Shown: positions 23,365-33,041 of the stretch, piece after piece
Layout: each line of letters opens with the position of its first letter
How positions within the stretch are numbered: position 1 is the first letter of the stretch
DNA from: Methylacidimicrobium sp. B4
Lineage (GTDB): Bacteria > Verrucomicrobiota > Verrucomicrobiia > Methylacidiphilales > Methylacidiphilaceae
Reading direction: 5' to 3'
DNA length: 64,000 nucleotides
Assembly: GCF_017310545.1 (NCBI RefSeq)
Contig: NZ_CP066203.1
Coordinates: 2,108,001-2,172,000, forward strand
Notes under the pieces: generated by a model
The model's database searches: none
What the model saw: the letters and a program-made list of their open reading frames with translations, nothing else
What the model was told of the DNA's origin: nothing
Made by a program: the position numbers and the translations under genes

Positions 23365-26214
23365 ATGAAAGCCAGGGAATGGAGCCGGAAGGGACGAGAT
23401 TCTCAGATGGCTGGGCTTTTGATGGCATCGGCGCTCCTGATCGGAACCGTCCGCGCGCAAGATCCCTCGGTGGGTCCGGCCCCTCTCGTGAGCGGAGACG
23501 AGAGCTCGCCAGCCGCCGGAAGCCTGTCGGGTGGCCCTGGATCCTGGGACCAGAGCGGGGCTGAGGCAGAAGCGTTGGGAAAGGGTGGCGTATTCGGCGG
23601 AGGTGCCTCGCAGCAGCCCTTAGAGGATCTCCTGCGCACTCAGCCTCTCCTGGCGGATGCTTCGAGCGCTTCCGGGACCAAAGGCGGAGCTGACCCTGCG
23701 GCGTCTTCTTCCTCTTCTCCGTCCTCGGCCGCTCTGGCCAATCCTGGAACTGGTAAGGTCGTGATGCCGGAAACGCTCGTGACTGCCACGAGCGAATCGG
23801 TTCTTCCCGGAGACTACGACGTTGGCTCGGTCTACGGGACGCCGCTCAACGTCGTCGACACCCCGCGGAGCGTCCAGGTCATTACCCAGCAGGAGATCCA
23901 GTCATCGGCCTTCATTTCCCAAAACGTCATGTCCCTGATGTACATGGCTCCCGGGCTCTTCATGGGTACGACCTTTGGCGAATTCTCCGTTCCCAACATC
24001 CGGGGCATGCCAGCGAACAAGTACATCAACGGGATGCTCTCCTTTTTGCCCGGTACCGGCTACGAGGGCGGACCGATGAACATGAATGACTTTGACCAGA
24101 TCAACATCGTTCAGGGGCCAACGATGCCGAGCTTGCTCTCGATCCGCGCGGCGGGCGGCTATCTCGACGTCCAGACCAAGCGGCCCTACTGGGACGGGTT
24201 CCATGGAACGGCGACCGTCATGGAAGGCATGTACGATCAGAACCTCTGGCAGGTGGACGTGGGGGGGCCGATCAACGACAAGCTCGCCTTTCGGTTCAGC
24301 TACCTGGGGGACTATTCCGGAAGCTATTACGAAAACGACTACCTGCACAACCAGGCCTTTTACGGGGCGCTCTCCTTCAAGCCGTACGACAACTACGAGA
24401 TCTTCTTCAACAATTCCTTCTACACGGAAGGCTACAACGAGATTGGCGGCATCAACCGGCCGACCCAGGCGTTGATCTCGGATCACCAGTATCTCTCCGG
24501 ATATCTGCCGAATACCTATCTTGGCCCGCCGGTTTATATCGATCATCACAAGGTGAACTACAATATCGGTCCGGAGTTGTACGACTACGGAGTATCGGTC
24601 CTGCCGCAGAATTACAATACGCTCCACTACGTTCCGCTCTCGGCGATCGGTGGGTATCGCGCCAACATGCTTAACCCGGGATCAGGCGGTTTCGTCGAAA
24701 GCGAGCGGGCGCAGATCATCCAAAGGATCAATGTGGATGATGGATTTCAAATCGTAAATAATAGCAACTTTGAATGGTTCACATACAACTACCAGAATCT
24801 AACGCCATATAACATCTATACTCCCGGATCCTGGGTCGCGCAGAACAACACCTCGTTCATCCTGAATTTTGACACCCCGATCGGCGGGAGCGGCGAAAAA
24901 GGAGAGAAGGAAAGCCTGGTCGACCAGAAGAATCCTCCGCTGAAGGGAGAGGGGTTCCGCATCCATCACACGGTCAACGCGGGATTCGAGGCCGACTATG
25001 CCAACATGATCGTCTACGAGGGCGATTTCGAGCAGGTGTTCAACGTCTGGAACATGGGACCATTGGCGAATGCCGTCTATCCATCCTATTTTCAATACAA
25101 CGTCCCGGGTACACCGCAGTTCAGCAAGTACCTGTATCAAGACGTGCCGATTCCCGGAAGATCCGGCCAGGTCTTCAACCCGGGTAACTTCAGCTCGACC
25201 GATTCGGAAACCTGGTACTTGCGGCCCTACTGGCAGCATCAGATCGACTTTGGCGAGCACTTCTCGATCTTTATGGGAGCGAGCGCGTTGGCCTTGCTCT
25301 CCACGGCGCAGAACCCGGTGGGGACCCCCGGCACCTACTACGACTTCGGTGAAGCTCTCCACCCAGGAGGACAATACTTTTCCACCGTCATTCCCAACTT
25401 CGACTTCAGCCCGCGCTGGAAGCCCAACGAGTGGACAACCGTCTACTTCGATTTCCAGCAGGCCTTCCTGGCCGAAACAGGGGCCTTCTACGGAGTCTCT
25501 CCCTTGACCTCCAACTACGACCTTCACCTCCATCAGCGGCTCTACAGCGGGGGGGTCAACTTCAGCCTGCTCAATGGGAAGCTCAACATCTTGACCGCTG
25601 CCTTTGACCAGGAGTTCCAGGAATTGGAGTCCTTCAACAAGGTGCTCCTGGTGCCGGTTCCGATCGATGTCGTGGGCGGAACCCTGCAGGTGGCCTATCA
25701 GCCGGACCGCCATCTCTGGCTCGTCGCCAATGCGTCGTATATCCTGGGGAGCTTCGACTATGGTTCCCCGCTCACCACGGGCCCGAGCATGGACCAGCCC
25801 TATCCGAGCAACTACGTGTTGAACAATCCGGCGAAGTATCCCTTCGACAACTTCGGCTATTTCCCACAGGGGTCATATCCCTATGTGGGCTGGCCCAACT
25901 TCCAGACTTCTTTCATGGCAACCTATACGCTCGATTGCGGCCTGGGTTTTTTTGCCTCCTTCAACGCAACCAGCCCTCAGTATCTCGCCTACGACTATCT
26001 CACCCGCATTCCCTGGCAGTACACGCTCAATTTGGGCCTGAGCTATACGAGCCCCGATAAGCATTGGGTAGGGAGGCTCTGGATCTGGAACGTCACCGAT
26101 CAGCACAACTGGATGACCAGCGGGAGCGGCTACGCGACCTCGTTCAACAATTACGATCAACTCATGGTCTCGATGCCGTTCTGGATCCAAGGGCAGCTGA
26201 GCTATCAATTTTAG
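23365..26214 (+). CDS. TonB-dependent outer membrane receptor 2
   Basis: The 949-residue precursor has the same signal peptide as receptor 1 (GLLMASALLIGTVRA), then a long Ser/Ala/Gly-rich region of about 90 residues, a TonB-box-like ETLVTAT, a plug domain (TPLNVVDTPRSVQVITQQEI, VPNIRGMPANKYINGM, INIVQGPTMPSLLS) and a barrel ending in Phe (QLSYQF). Beyond the signal peptide it is only distantly related to receptors 1 and 3, so it probably takes a different ligand. The TPR gene starts 13 bp after its stop and a secreted phosphoesterase follows, suggesting an operon under the three Pho-box arrays. Start: ATG after GAGGGGGAGGA. Confidence 0.92.
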   Translation: MKAREWSRKGRDSQMAGLLMASALLIGTVRAQDPSVGPAPLVSGDESSPAAGSLSGGPGSWDQSGAEAEALGKGGVFGGGASQQPLEDLLRTQPLLADASSASGTKGGADPAASSSSSPSSAALANPGTGKVVMPETLVTATSESVLPGDYDVGSVYGTPLNVVDTPRSVQVITQQEIQSSAFISQNVMSLMYMAPGLFMGTTFGEFSVPNIRGMPANKYINGMLSFLPGTGYEGGPMNMNDFDQINIVQGPTMPSLLSIRAAGGYLDVQTKRPYWDGFHGTATVMEGMYDQNLWQVDVGGPINDKLAFRFSYLGDYSGSYYENDYLHNQAFYGALSFKPYDNYEIFFNNSFYTEGYNEIGGINRPTQALISDHQYLSGYLPNTYLGPPVYIDHHKVNYNIGPELYDYGVSVLPQNYNTLHYVPLSAIGGYRANMLNPGSGGFVESERAQIIQRINVDDGFQIVNNSNFEWFTYNYQNLTPYNIYTPGSWVAQNNTSFILNFDTPIGGSGEKGEKESLVDQKNPPLKGEGFRIHHTVNAGFEADYANMIVYEGDFEQVFNVWNMGPLANAVYPSYFQYNVPGTPQFSKYLYQDVPIPGRSGQVFNPGNFSSTDSETWYLRPYWQHQIDFGEHFSIFMGASALALLSTAQNPVGTPGTYYDFGEALHPGGQYFSTVIPNFDFSPRWKPNEWTTVYFDFQQAFLAETGAFYGVSPLTSNYDLHLHQRLYSGGVNFSLLNGKLNILTAAFDQEFQELESFNKVLLVPVPIDVVGGTLQVAYQPDRHLWLVANASYILGSFDYGSPLTTGPSMDQPYPSNYVLNNPAKYPFDNFGYFPQGSYPYVGWPNFQTSFMATYTLDCGLGFFASFNATSPQYLAYDYLTRIPWQYTLNLGLSYTSPDKHWVGRLWIWNVTDQHNWMTSGSGYATSFNNYDQLMVSMPFWIQGQLSYQF

Positions 26215-26227
26215 CAAGGGAGGTCTC

Positions 26228-26833
26228 ATGAACTGGACAATTCGAACGGCGGTTCGCGCCACGCGGGTCGCTCTAGGGCTTAGCGTGCTCGTTCTCGGGG
26301 GAGTCTTCTCGGAGGCGTTCGGGGCTCCCGCTCCCAAGGCGGCCGGGATACGGAACGTTGCCGTCGCTCCGCAAATGATCCTCGGCGCGAACGGGGAGGG
26401 CAAGCGAGCGCAAGAGCTGCTGCAGTCGGGCCATTCGGCCGAGGCGCAGGTGGCAGCGGAAGGCGACCTCCACACCTCGATCGCTCGCTCGGGCTTTAGC
26501 TCCTTCGGGCTCATGGTGCCCTACAACAACTTGGGCGTCGTCTATACAGCGGAAGGAAAGTTTGCCGATGCGCACAAGATGTTTTCCCGGGCGATTGGGC
26601 TTGGGAAGGCAGCGGTGAGCCAAGGACAGATGGCGTCCGGTTACAGCGGGGGATCGACCTATACGCAGGCAGGAGCGGGCGGGGGAAGAGGGGTCGCGGT
26701 GCAGAAGAAGCTTCTCGCCCTCTGCCTCTTCAATAATGGGGTCGCCTACAGGAAAGAAGGGGATCTGGCAAAGGCGGAGCGCTTTCAAGTTGATGCGCGC
26801 AGGCTGGATCCCTCCCTGCCGGAGTTGAAATAG
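26228..26833 (+). CDS. Secreted TPR-repeat protein
   Basis: The 201-residue product has a signal peptide cleaved near AFGAP. Two TPR-like helical pairs are visible: NNLGVVYTAEGKFADAHKMF and, near the end, NNGVAYRKEGDLAKAERF. A Gly/Ser-rich stretch lies between them. A strong ribosome binding site (GGGAGGT) precedes the ATG by 4 bases. It is 13 bp downstream of receptor gene 2 and 45 bp upstream of the phosphoesterase. It may be a periplasmic scaffold for either partner. A decayed copy of its 3' end lies at 18819-18932. Confidence 0.82.
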   Translation: MNWTIRTAVRATRVALGLSVLVLGGVFSEAFGAPAPKAAGIRNVAVAPQMILGANGEGKRAQELLQSGHSAEAQVAAEGDLHTSIARSGFSSFGLMVPYNNLGVVYTAEGKFADAHKMFSRAIGLGKAAVSQGQMASGYSGGSTYTQAGAGGGRGVAVQKKLLALCLFNNGVAYRKEGDLAKAERFQVDARRLDPSLPELK

Positions 26834-26878
26834 GCTGTCGGCACGGGTAATAGTGGGACCCGGGGACCCTTCCGAATC

Positions 26879-29770
26879 GTGCGTCGCCCCAATTCAGCCG
26901 CTGCCAGGTGGATGGTTCCACGGCCGCCCGGAAAAAGCCTCCGGCGGCTCGTGATGCTGATGGCTGCTCTGGTCGGTTGCTTGCCCTGGCCACCCTCTGG
27001 TTGGGCCGATGAGCCCAAGGAGAGTCGAGAGACCCTGAGGAAGGCTCTGCTTCCTACCGGCGTGCGGATCGATCTCTCCCCGATCCGGGATCTCCGCCTC
27101 GACCCTCTCTCGGTGGGTTCCGGAGAGACCAGGCTGCCGGTCTCCGGCTCCTTTGCGATGGCGAGGAGCCCTGCGGGCGATACGTTGCTCGTCCTCAGCT
27201 CAGGGTACAACAAGCGATTCGGGCCCGATGGGAAGGCGATTCCCGAGCTCTCGCACGAATACGTCTTCGTCTTCGACATCTCCCAAGGCCCTCCAGAGCA
27301 AAGGGCCGCCATTCCTCTCCCGAGCTCCTTTTGCGGCATCGATTGGAATCCAGACGGGAAGGAGTTCTACGTCTCAGGCGGGGGAGAGGATCAGGTCTAC
27401 GTTTTTGCAAAAACTGGAGACGGCTGGGCATCGCCCCGTCCCCCGCTTCCCTTGGGGCACGAGAGGGGGAATGGGATCGAAACCCGGCCGCTGGCCGCCG
27501 GGCTGCGGGTCGATCCGGAGGGGCAGCTCCTGCTCGTCGCCAACTACGCCAACGACTCGGTCACCCTGATCCAAATCGCCGATGGGAAGAAGGTTGCCGA
27601 GCTCGACTTGCGACCGGGGAAGATCGATCCCAAGGAGCGGGGAATCCCCGGCGGGGAGTATCCGATCGATGTCGCTTGGGTGGGAAGGGAGAAGGCGTAT
27701 GTCGCCAGCCTTCGGGATCGGGAGATCGTGGTCGTCGGGATCAAAGCGGGGAAGATGCGCGTTTTGGGCCGAATTGCCCTCCCGGGCCAGCCGAACCGGA
27801 TCGTGGTCAACCGCGATCGGAGCCGAGCCTACGCGACCGAGGACAACTCGGACCAGGTTGCCGTGATCGACACGGAGGCCGATCGGCTCATCGAATCGAT
27901 CCCCTGCGTTTCCGAGCCGCGCGCCGCCCATTCCGAAGAACCGCGCAAGGGAGCCTCTCCCAACAACCTCTGCCTCGATCCATCGGAGAAGCTTCTCTAC
28001 GTCACCAATGGCGGGATGAACGGCCTCTCGGTGATCGAGCTTGGTTCCGAGGCGCGGGGAATCGCAGGCCGGGCGGAGGAGGGGCGCAAGGAGTCGAGGA
28101 GCAGGGTGGTCGCCCTGATCCCGACCGGATGGTACCCGACGGCGGTTGCGAGCAACCCGAGCGGGAGCTGGCTCTACGTGGCGACGGGAAAGAGCGTGGC
28201 GGGGCCAAACGACCAGGGTTGCCCCCGCCCTCTTCCCGAGCCTCGCGACTTCTTCCAGAGTTGGAGGTCAAAAAACGAGTATATCCTCCAGAAGGCGCTG
28301 GGGCAGCTGCAGAGCTTCCCGCGACCCGATCCGGCGCTCTATCGGGAGCTCTCCGAGCGGGTTTGGCGGAATAACCAGAGGCTCGACCCGGCCCGAGGCG
28401 ACGAAGCCGTTCTACGAACGCTGCGCCGGCGCATCCGCCATATTCTCTATGTCGTCAAGGAAAACCGCGGCTATGACCAGCTCTTCGGCGACTTGAAGAA
28501 GGGAGATGGGGATCCGAGCCTCGCCATCTTGGCTCCCTACTGCCCGAATGAGCGCCGGCTGGCCGAACAATTCGTGCTCTTGGACAACTTCCTCGATAGC
28601 GGAGAGGTGAGCGGAGATGGCTGGAACTGGAGCACGGAGGCCCGGGCCACCGACATTACCGAGAAGACGGTTCCCCTCCACTACGCCGGCCGAGGGCCGA
28701 CCTACGATTTCGAGGGGGAGAACCGGAACATCGCCGTCGGCCTGGCGAGCCAGGAGGAGAGGAAGAGAGCGGATCCCGCACTTCCCGAGGATCCCGATCT
28801 CCTCCCCGGAACCCGGAGTGTCGCCGCTCCGGATGGTCCCGAGGGAGAGGTGGGGTTGGGCTACCTCTGGGATGCGGCCTTGCGTCAGGGAATCAGCGTC
28901 CGCAACTATGGCTTCTTCGGCGATCTGACCCGATACCATCTCCCCAAGGAGAATCCTTTCTTCGTTCCCCTTTCGCGGCACCCCTTTGCCGAGAAGACGA
29001 TTCAGTTCATCCCGGACAATCCTACGCTGGCCAAGGTGAGTGACCTCTACTACCGGGGCTTCGACATGAAGTATGCCGACTACTGGCGGTACAAGGAGTG
29101 GGAGCGCGAGTTCGATGAGTATGCGAGGAAGGGAAATCTCCCCGCCCTGGAGCTGATCCGGCTTCCCCACGACCATTTCGGCTCCTTCCGGGAGGCGGCG
29201 GACAAGGTGGACACGGTCGAGGCGCAGATGGCGGATAACGACTTTGCGGTCGGCCTTCTCGTGGAGAAGATCGCTCGAAGCCGCTACAAGGATGACACGC
29301 TCATCTTTGTCGTCGAGGATGATGCGCAGAACGCCGCGGATCATGTCGATGCCCATCGGAGCATCGCCCTTGTGGCGGGCCCCTACGTCAAGCGGGGGGT
29401 GACCATCCGCCGGAGGTATACCACCGTGAGCGTTCTGAAGACGATCGAGGAGATTCTCGGCTTTGGCCCGCTCTCCTTTTACGACCAGGGTGCCGAGCCC
29501 ATGACCGACCTCTTTGATCTGGCGGAGCGAAGTTGGACCTACCAGGCGGTCGTGCCCGACGCCCTGCTCGGGACTAACCTTCCCGTCGACGGCCGGGAAC
29601 GGATCGGAGCCCCTGGCCGACACGACGCCGCTTTTTGGGAGCGGCTCCTGGGTGATCAGGATTTCTCGGACGCAGACCGGCTCGATCCGGAGCGATTCAA
29701 TCGCGCCTTGTGGACAGGCTTGAAAGGGAAGGACGCTCCCTGGCCGATTTCTTCCGTAAAGGGCCAGTAG
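26879..29770 (+). CDS. Secreted YncE-like beta-propeller / alkaline-phosphatase-superfamily phosphoesterase
   Basis: The 963-residue protein has a signal peptide (LRRLVMLMAALVGC, cleavage near GWADE). An N-terminal propeller follows with repeated blades (ANYANDSVTLIQIADG; NRIVVNRDRSRAYATEDNSD; KLLYVTNGGMNGLSVI), then a phosphoesterase domain from about residue 510 (VVKENRGYDQLFGDL, later FVVEDDAQNAADHVDAHRS with the metal-ligand Asp/His cluster). Proteins of this two-domain type are annotated as YncE/alkaline phosphatase family. It would hydrolyse phosphate esters outside the inner membrane. GTG 26879 is shown; ATG 26912 also gives a good signal peptide. Its place behind a Pho-box-controlled receptor supports phosphorus scavenging. 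Confidence 0.88.
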   Translation: MRRPNSAAARWMVPRPPGKSLRRLVMLMAALVGCLPWPPSGWADEPKESRETLRKALLPTGVRIDLSPIRDLRLDPLSVGSGETRLPVSGSFAMARSPAGDTLLVLSSGYNKRFGPDGKAIPELSHEYVFVFDISQGPPEQRAAIPLPSSFCGIDWNPDGKEFYVSGGGEDQVYVFAKTGDGWASPRPPLPLGHERGNGIETRPLAAGLRVDPEGQLLLVANYANDSVTLIQIADGKKVAELDLRPGKIDPKERGIPGGEYPIDVAWVGREKAYVASLRDREIVVVGIKAGKMRVLGRIALPGQPNRIVVNRDRSRAYATEDNSDQVAVIDTEADRLIESIPCVSEPRAAHSEEPRKGASPNNLCLDPSEKLLYVTNGGMNGLSVIELGSEARGIAGRAEEGRKESRSRVVALIPTGWYPTAVASNPSGSWLYVATGKSVAGPNDQGCPRPLPEPRDFFQSWRSKNEYILQKALGQLQSFPRPDPALYRELSERVWRNNQRLDPARGDEAVLRTLRRRIRHILYVVKENRGYDQLFGDLKKGDGDPSLAILAPYCPNERRLAEQFVLLDNFLDSGEVSGDGWNWSTEARATDITEKTVPLHYAGRGPTYDFEGENRNIAVGLASQEERKRADPALPEDPDLLPGTRSVAAPDGPEGEVGLGYLWDAALRQGISVRNYGFFGDLTRYHLPKENPFFVPLSRHPFAEKTIQFIPDNPTLAKVSDLYYRGFDMKYADYWRYKEWEREFDEYARKGNLPALELIRLPHDHFGSFREAADKVDTVEAQMADNDFAVGLLVEKIARSRYKDDTLIFVVEDDAQNAADHVDAHRSIALVAGPYVKRGVTIRRRYTTVSVLKTIEEILGFGPLSFYDQGAEPMTDLFDLAERSWTYQAVVPDALLGTNLPVDGRERIGAPGRHDAAFWERLLGDQDFSDADRLDPERFNRALWTGLKGKDAPWPISSVKGQ

Positions 29771-30131
29771 GGCAAAAGCTCTCGCCTCCGAAGGCTCGCG
29801 GGAAGGGTAGCGCTGCGCCCCTACGAATGGACAAGAGCGGGATCCCGAAGCTCCTTGCCTTTACGTGCGGCCGACGATTTTTACAGTGAAAAGCCCGGCG
29901 AGCGACGGGACGAGTGCGCTCTACACATTGCTCACGAACGTGTTATAACTTAAGGAGAGTAACACCATTTCGTCACACAAATGTCACAGGATTTTCACAA
30001 CCTTTCCGCCCGGACTTATGGCATAGAGGTTCGGGCGATTTTTAGATCGGCTGGCGGATACCGCATTCCTAAATCCGCATCGGCAAGACGAGGTCGCGAC
30101 AGTATCTGGAGGCATCGGAGGAGGACGAGGA
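29771..30131 (+). other. Intergenic promoter region of receptor gene 3 with one diverged repeat unit
   Basis: The 361-bp gap starts with a diverged version of the repeat-unit leader: GGTAGCGCTGCGCCCCT and GAGCGGGATCC near 29805-29848 match the DNA just before unit 1 of receptor gene 2. A single Pho-box array follows, then a leader whose spacing and GGCATAGA element match the other two promoters. There is no tandem duplication here. The start codon is preceded by GAGGACGAGGA. Confidence 0.7.
29960..29998 (+). promoter_or_regulatory. Pho-box array (receptor gene 3)
   Basis: Four hexamers at 11-bp spacing: TAACAC, CGTCAC, TGTCAC, TTTCAC. The surrounding sequence has diverged from the other receptor promoters but the spacing is kept, which argues for function. 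The array ends 133 bp before the ATG; CATAGA begins 24 bp after it, at 30022. Confidence 0.75.
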
Positions 30132-32876
30132 ATGAAACGAGGTGAGTGGAAGAGGAAGAGACGAGGATTTCCGCTATCCGGGTTTTTGATTGCATCGGCG
30201 CTCTTGATCGGGACGGTCCACGCGGACGAGAGCGATTCCACCCCGGTCCCGACGGCGAGCGGCTCGGCGACGGGCCAAACCACCGAGAACGGCCAGGGGA
30301 ATGACCAGACCCCCGTCAGTGGGAGTGGAAAGGCGAAGCAATCGGGATGGACGGGGATCGTCCAGCAGACCGAGCCCGAAACGAAGAAAAAGAGCCAGAG
30401 TAGCGGAGGTGCGGTCGAGATGCAGGAGGTGACCGTCTCGGGTGAGTCGGAGTGGACCTCGCCCGACCTGACCTCGGGGGAGCCCAACGCCCCCATCCTG
30501 CCCACGACGGCTCCGGTGGTCTCCACATTCGGGACGCCAATCAACGTGATGGATGCGCCGCGGCAGATCACGCCGGTCAACCAGACGCTGCTCCGGGCGT
30601 CGGGAGCCCCCTATCAGGGATTTATGGATCCGCTTTCGATCTCCTCCATCCTCCCCACCGCCTACACGCAGTTCAATTGGGGGATGGGTAATGCCGTGAC
30701 GATCCGCGGTCGGCAGGCCAATCCCTACATCAACGGCATCGAGATGACCATGCAGGACGATGCCGTTCAAATGTTTCCCTTTAGTTGGAACATGGTGGAG
30801 AACATGGACATCCAGGAGGGCCCGGCCAACGCGGTCTTTGGGGCGACCCAGGCGTCGAGCGGAAGTGTGAACTACATCACGAAGCAGCCCTACTTCGATC
30901 AGTTCCGGGGCCGGGTCTGGGACACGACCGGCATGTATCAGCAATACCTCTGGGGAGCGGATCTGGGCGGTCCGGTCGACAAGGAGGGAAAGCTCGCCTG
31001 GCGCTTCTCCTACATGGGTCAGGACCAGGGCAGCTACTACCAGTACATGTACAACCAGCAGCAAAACTTCTACTTCACAGCCGGATGGAAGCCCACCGAC
31101 AACTACTCGGTCAACTTCTACGGCGACTACGGCATGTATAACTGGTATCCGCAGGCCTTCGACCTCATGAACCGGCCGACCAACAACCTGATTCAAAACG
31201 GACTCTATAGCACCGGGGTGGCGCCGGGATTTCCCTACAGTGTCGCGCAGGGAGGACCGGTAACTGGCTCAGCAATCAATCCCCCCTACAATACGTACGC
31301 GGGACCGCTGGCGGGGGTGAACCGGCGCGCGACGATCTACAGCCCCTACGGGGGCGGGAACGCCAACAGTGGGATGGCTCAGCTCGTGCAGACGGTGCAA
31401 GTCAACGACGATCTCCAGATCGTGAACAATTCGTTGCTCTTGTATACCAAGACCGAGTGGTTGGAGCCGCAGCTCTACTCGGAAATGTATACTCCGGGCG
31501 ACTATGAGTTTGACAACCGGACGGAGGTCCGGTGGACTTTCGATCCTCTCGCCAGCGAGCCCGAGAAGCCGAAGACCAAGGAGGAAAAAGGGCTCGAGAA
31601 TGTCTTTGGCAAGCTCCTGCTGAAGAGCTCGGTCGATACCGGCATCGAATGGCACTACCAATACAACGACGACTATTTCTCGACCACCGCCTGGGCCGCT
31701 GGGAACTCCTGGAGCATCGTGAACCCGACGAATCCCGCGCTCGCCAACCCGGCGCTCTTCTACCTTCCGGGAACCACGCAGTTCAATAGCTTCGTCAACA
31801 ATCCGAAAGCCGGCGCGGGCGGCCTCTGGCATGTTCCCGGCGCTCCGGCGAACTACTACTACAGCCCGCTCAGCGGCTCCGGGGGAAGCACTTTTGGCCA
31901 CTATTGGGAGATTTCGCCATTCTGGCAGCACAATCTGCAGATCACGGACAAATTCGCGCTCTATTTCGGCGTGCGAGCTTCGGCCTACTTTTGGGATTAT
32001 ACGACGCCGCAGGGGCCGGCTGGAATGCCGCAGATCCCAGGGCTGACGACGGCATCGGTCAATGAGGACTCGATCGCGCCCTTGATCAACATCAGCCCGA
32101 CCTATAAGCCGTTTGACTGGATGACCGCCTACTTCAACTACAACTGGTCTTATGTGAACAATGTGGGCGTGCTCGGCGGTGCGGCACCTAACTTCAACGC
32201 CGCTTCGTTTCGGCTCCTGAACCAGTTGATCGAAGGAGGCATCAAGTTCAACCTGCTCAGTGACAAGCTCTTTATTACCGCTGCCGGGTTTACCCAGGAG
32301 CAGCAGCTCAACAACATTGCCCTGCCGGCAACCCCCGCGATCATCACCGGATATGAGGTGAACATCGCCTACCAGCCGGATAAGCACTGGTGGGTGCGTG
32401 CCGGATACATCGACATGCACGGGGTCGAAGATTGGTCGTCGATCTCGACTGGACCCAGCATGCGGCAGGACTATTCGACGGCATACGCCTTGCAGCAGAT
32501 GTACGCCCTCAACACGAATGTCGGCCTTCCGTCCGGAGTCTACAACATGATTGGGTTCCCGGAGCAGTATGCGAGTGCGACGATCACCTACACCTCCGAC
32601 ATGGGGTTGGGCGGTACAGTGCAGGGGATCGTGATGAGCGATCAATATCTGGACTACCTGGGAACGGCCAAAATTCCGACGCAGTATATTTTGAATGCTC
32701 AGATCTTCTATGCGCGGCCGAAGTGGGAGGCGAGGATCTATATCTACAACTTTACGAATCAGAACTACTGGCTGCCGGCGGGCTTGGGATCGGCGGGAAG
32801 CCGCGCCTTCAACGAGAGCGAGATCGTTGCAGGCTGGCCCTTCTGGATCGAAGGGAATGTCGTCTTCAAGTTTTAG
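30132..32876 (+). CDS. TonB-dependent outer membrane receptor 3
   Basis: The 914-residue precursor is the same length as receptor 1 and nearly identical along the mature part (for example VTVSGE, TPINVMDAPRQITPVNQ, IQEGPANAVFGATQAS, terminal VVFKF). Differences cluster in segments that should be extracellular loops, such as residues around 195-215 and 345-400. The signal peptide differs (MKRGEWKRKRRG, ending TVHA). It should be an outer-membrane active-transport channel. Its single Pho-box array suggests phosphate control. Downstream are a decayed TPR fragment and an intact TPR gene. Confidence 0.93.
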   Translation: MKRGEWKRKRRGFPLSGFLIASALLIGTVHADESDSTPVPTASGSATGQTTENGQGNDQTPVSGSGKAKQSGWTGIVQQTEPETKKKSQSSGGAVEMQEVTVSGESEWTSPDLTSGEPNAPILPTTAPVVSTFGTPINVMDAPRQITPVNQTLLRASGAPYQGFMDPLSISSILPTAYTQFNWGMGNAVTIRGRQANPYINGIEMTMQDDAVQMFPFSWNMVENMDIQEGPANAVFGATQASSGSVNYITKQPYFDQFRGRVWDTTGMYQQYLWGADLGGPVDKEGKLAWRFSYMGQDQGSYYQYMYNQQQNFYFTAGWKPTDNYSVNFYGDYGMYNWYPQAFDLMNRPTNNLIQNGLYSTGVAPGFPYSVAQGGPVTGSAINPPYNTYAGPLAGVNRRATIYSPYGGGNANSGMAQLVQTVQVNDDLQIVNNSLLLYTKTEWLEPQLYSEMYTPGDYEFDNRTEVRWTFDPLASEPEKPKTKEEKGLENVFGKLLLKSSVDTGIEWHYQYNDDYFSTTAWAAGNSWSIVNPTNPALANPALFYLPGTTQFNSFVNNPKAGAGGLWHVPGAPANYYYSPLSGSGGSTFGHYWEISPFWQHNLQITDKFALYFGVRASAYFWDYTTPQGPAGMPQIPGLTTASVNEDSIAPLINISPTYKPFDWMTAYFNYNWSYVNNVGVLGGAAPNFNAASFRLLNQLIEGGIKFNLLSDKLFITAAGFTQEQQLNNIALPATPAIITGYEVNIAYQPDKHWWVRAGYIDMHGVEDWSSISTGPSMRQDYSTAYALQQMYALNTNVGLPSGVYNMIGFPEQYASATITYTSDMGLGGTVQGIVMSDQYLDYLGTAKIPTQYILNAQIFYARPKWEARIYIYNFTNQNYWLPAGLGSAGSRAFNESEIVAGWPFWIEGNVVFKF

Positions 32877-32916
32877 TGCCTAGGTTTCCGTTCGGTCGTT
32901 GCTCCAAAGGGGAAGG

Positions 32917-32933
32917 CGGGGCCACCGGCCCCG
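32917..32933 (+). terminator. Possible terminator after receptor gene 3
   Basis: A 7-bp GC stem (CGGGGCC / GGCCCCG) with a 3-base loop lies 40 bp after the stop codon, followed by GCCGTTTCTC. The T-run is poor, so an attenuator or chance hairpin is possible. Confidence 0.35.
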
Positions 32934-32954
32934 GCCGTTTCTCGTGAAGTGGGG

Positions 32955-33041
32955 GAGCGAGCGGTTCGAAAATCCAAACGCGCGCTTGCCCTGAATCCGC
33001 AGGCGCGCAATATCAGCTTAAACGCGAGGGGGACGGGGTGA
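32955..33041 (+). pseudogene. Decayed TPR-gene fragment downstream of receptor gene 3
   Basis: The frame reads ERAVRKSKRALALNPQARNI and ends with TGA at 33039-33041, a typical last half of a TPR motif. The stop overlaps the GTG of the next gene. The DNA aligns with 22465-22530 downstream of receptor gene 1. No start codon or complete repeat remains. Confidence 0.5.
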
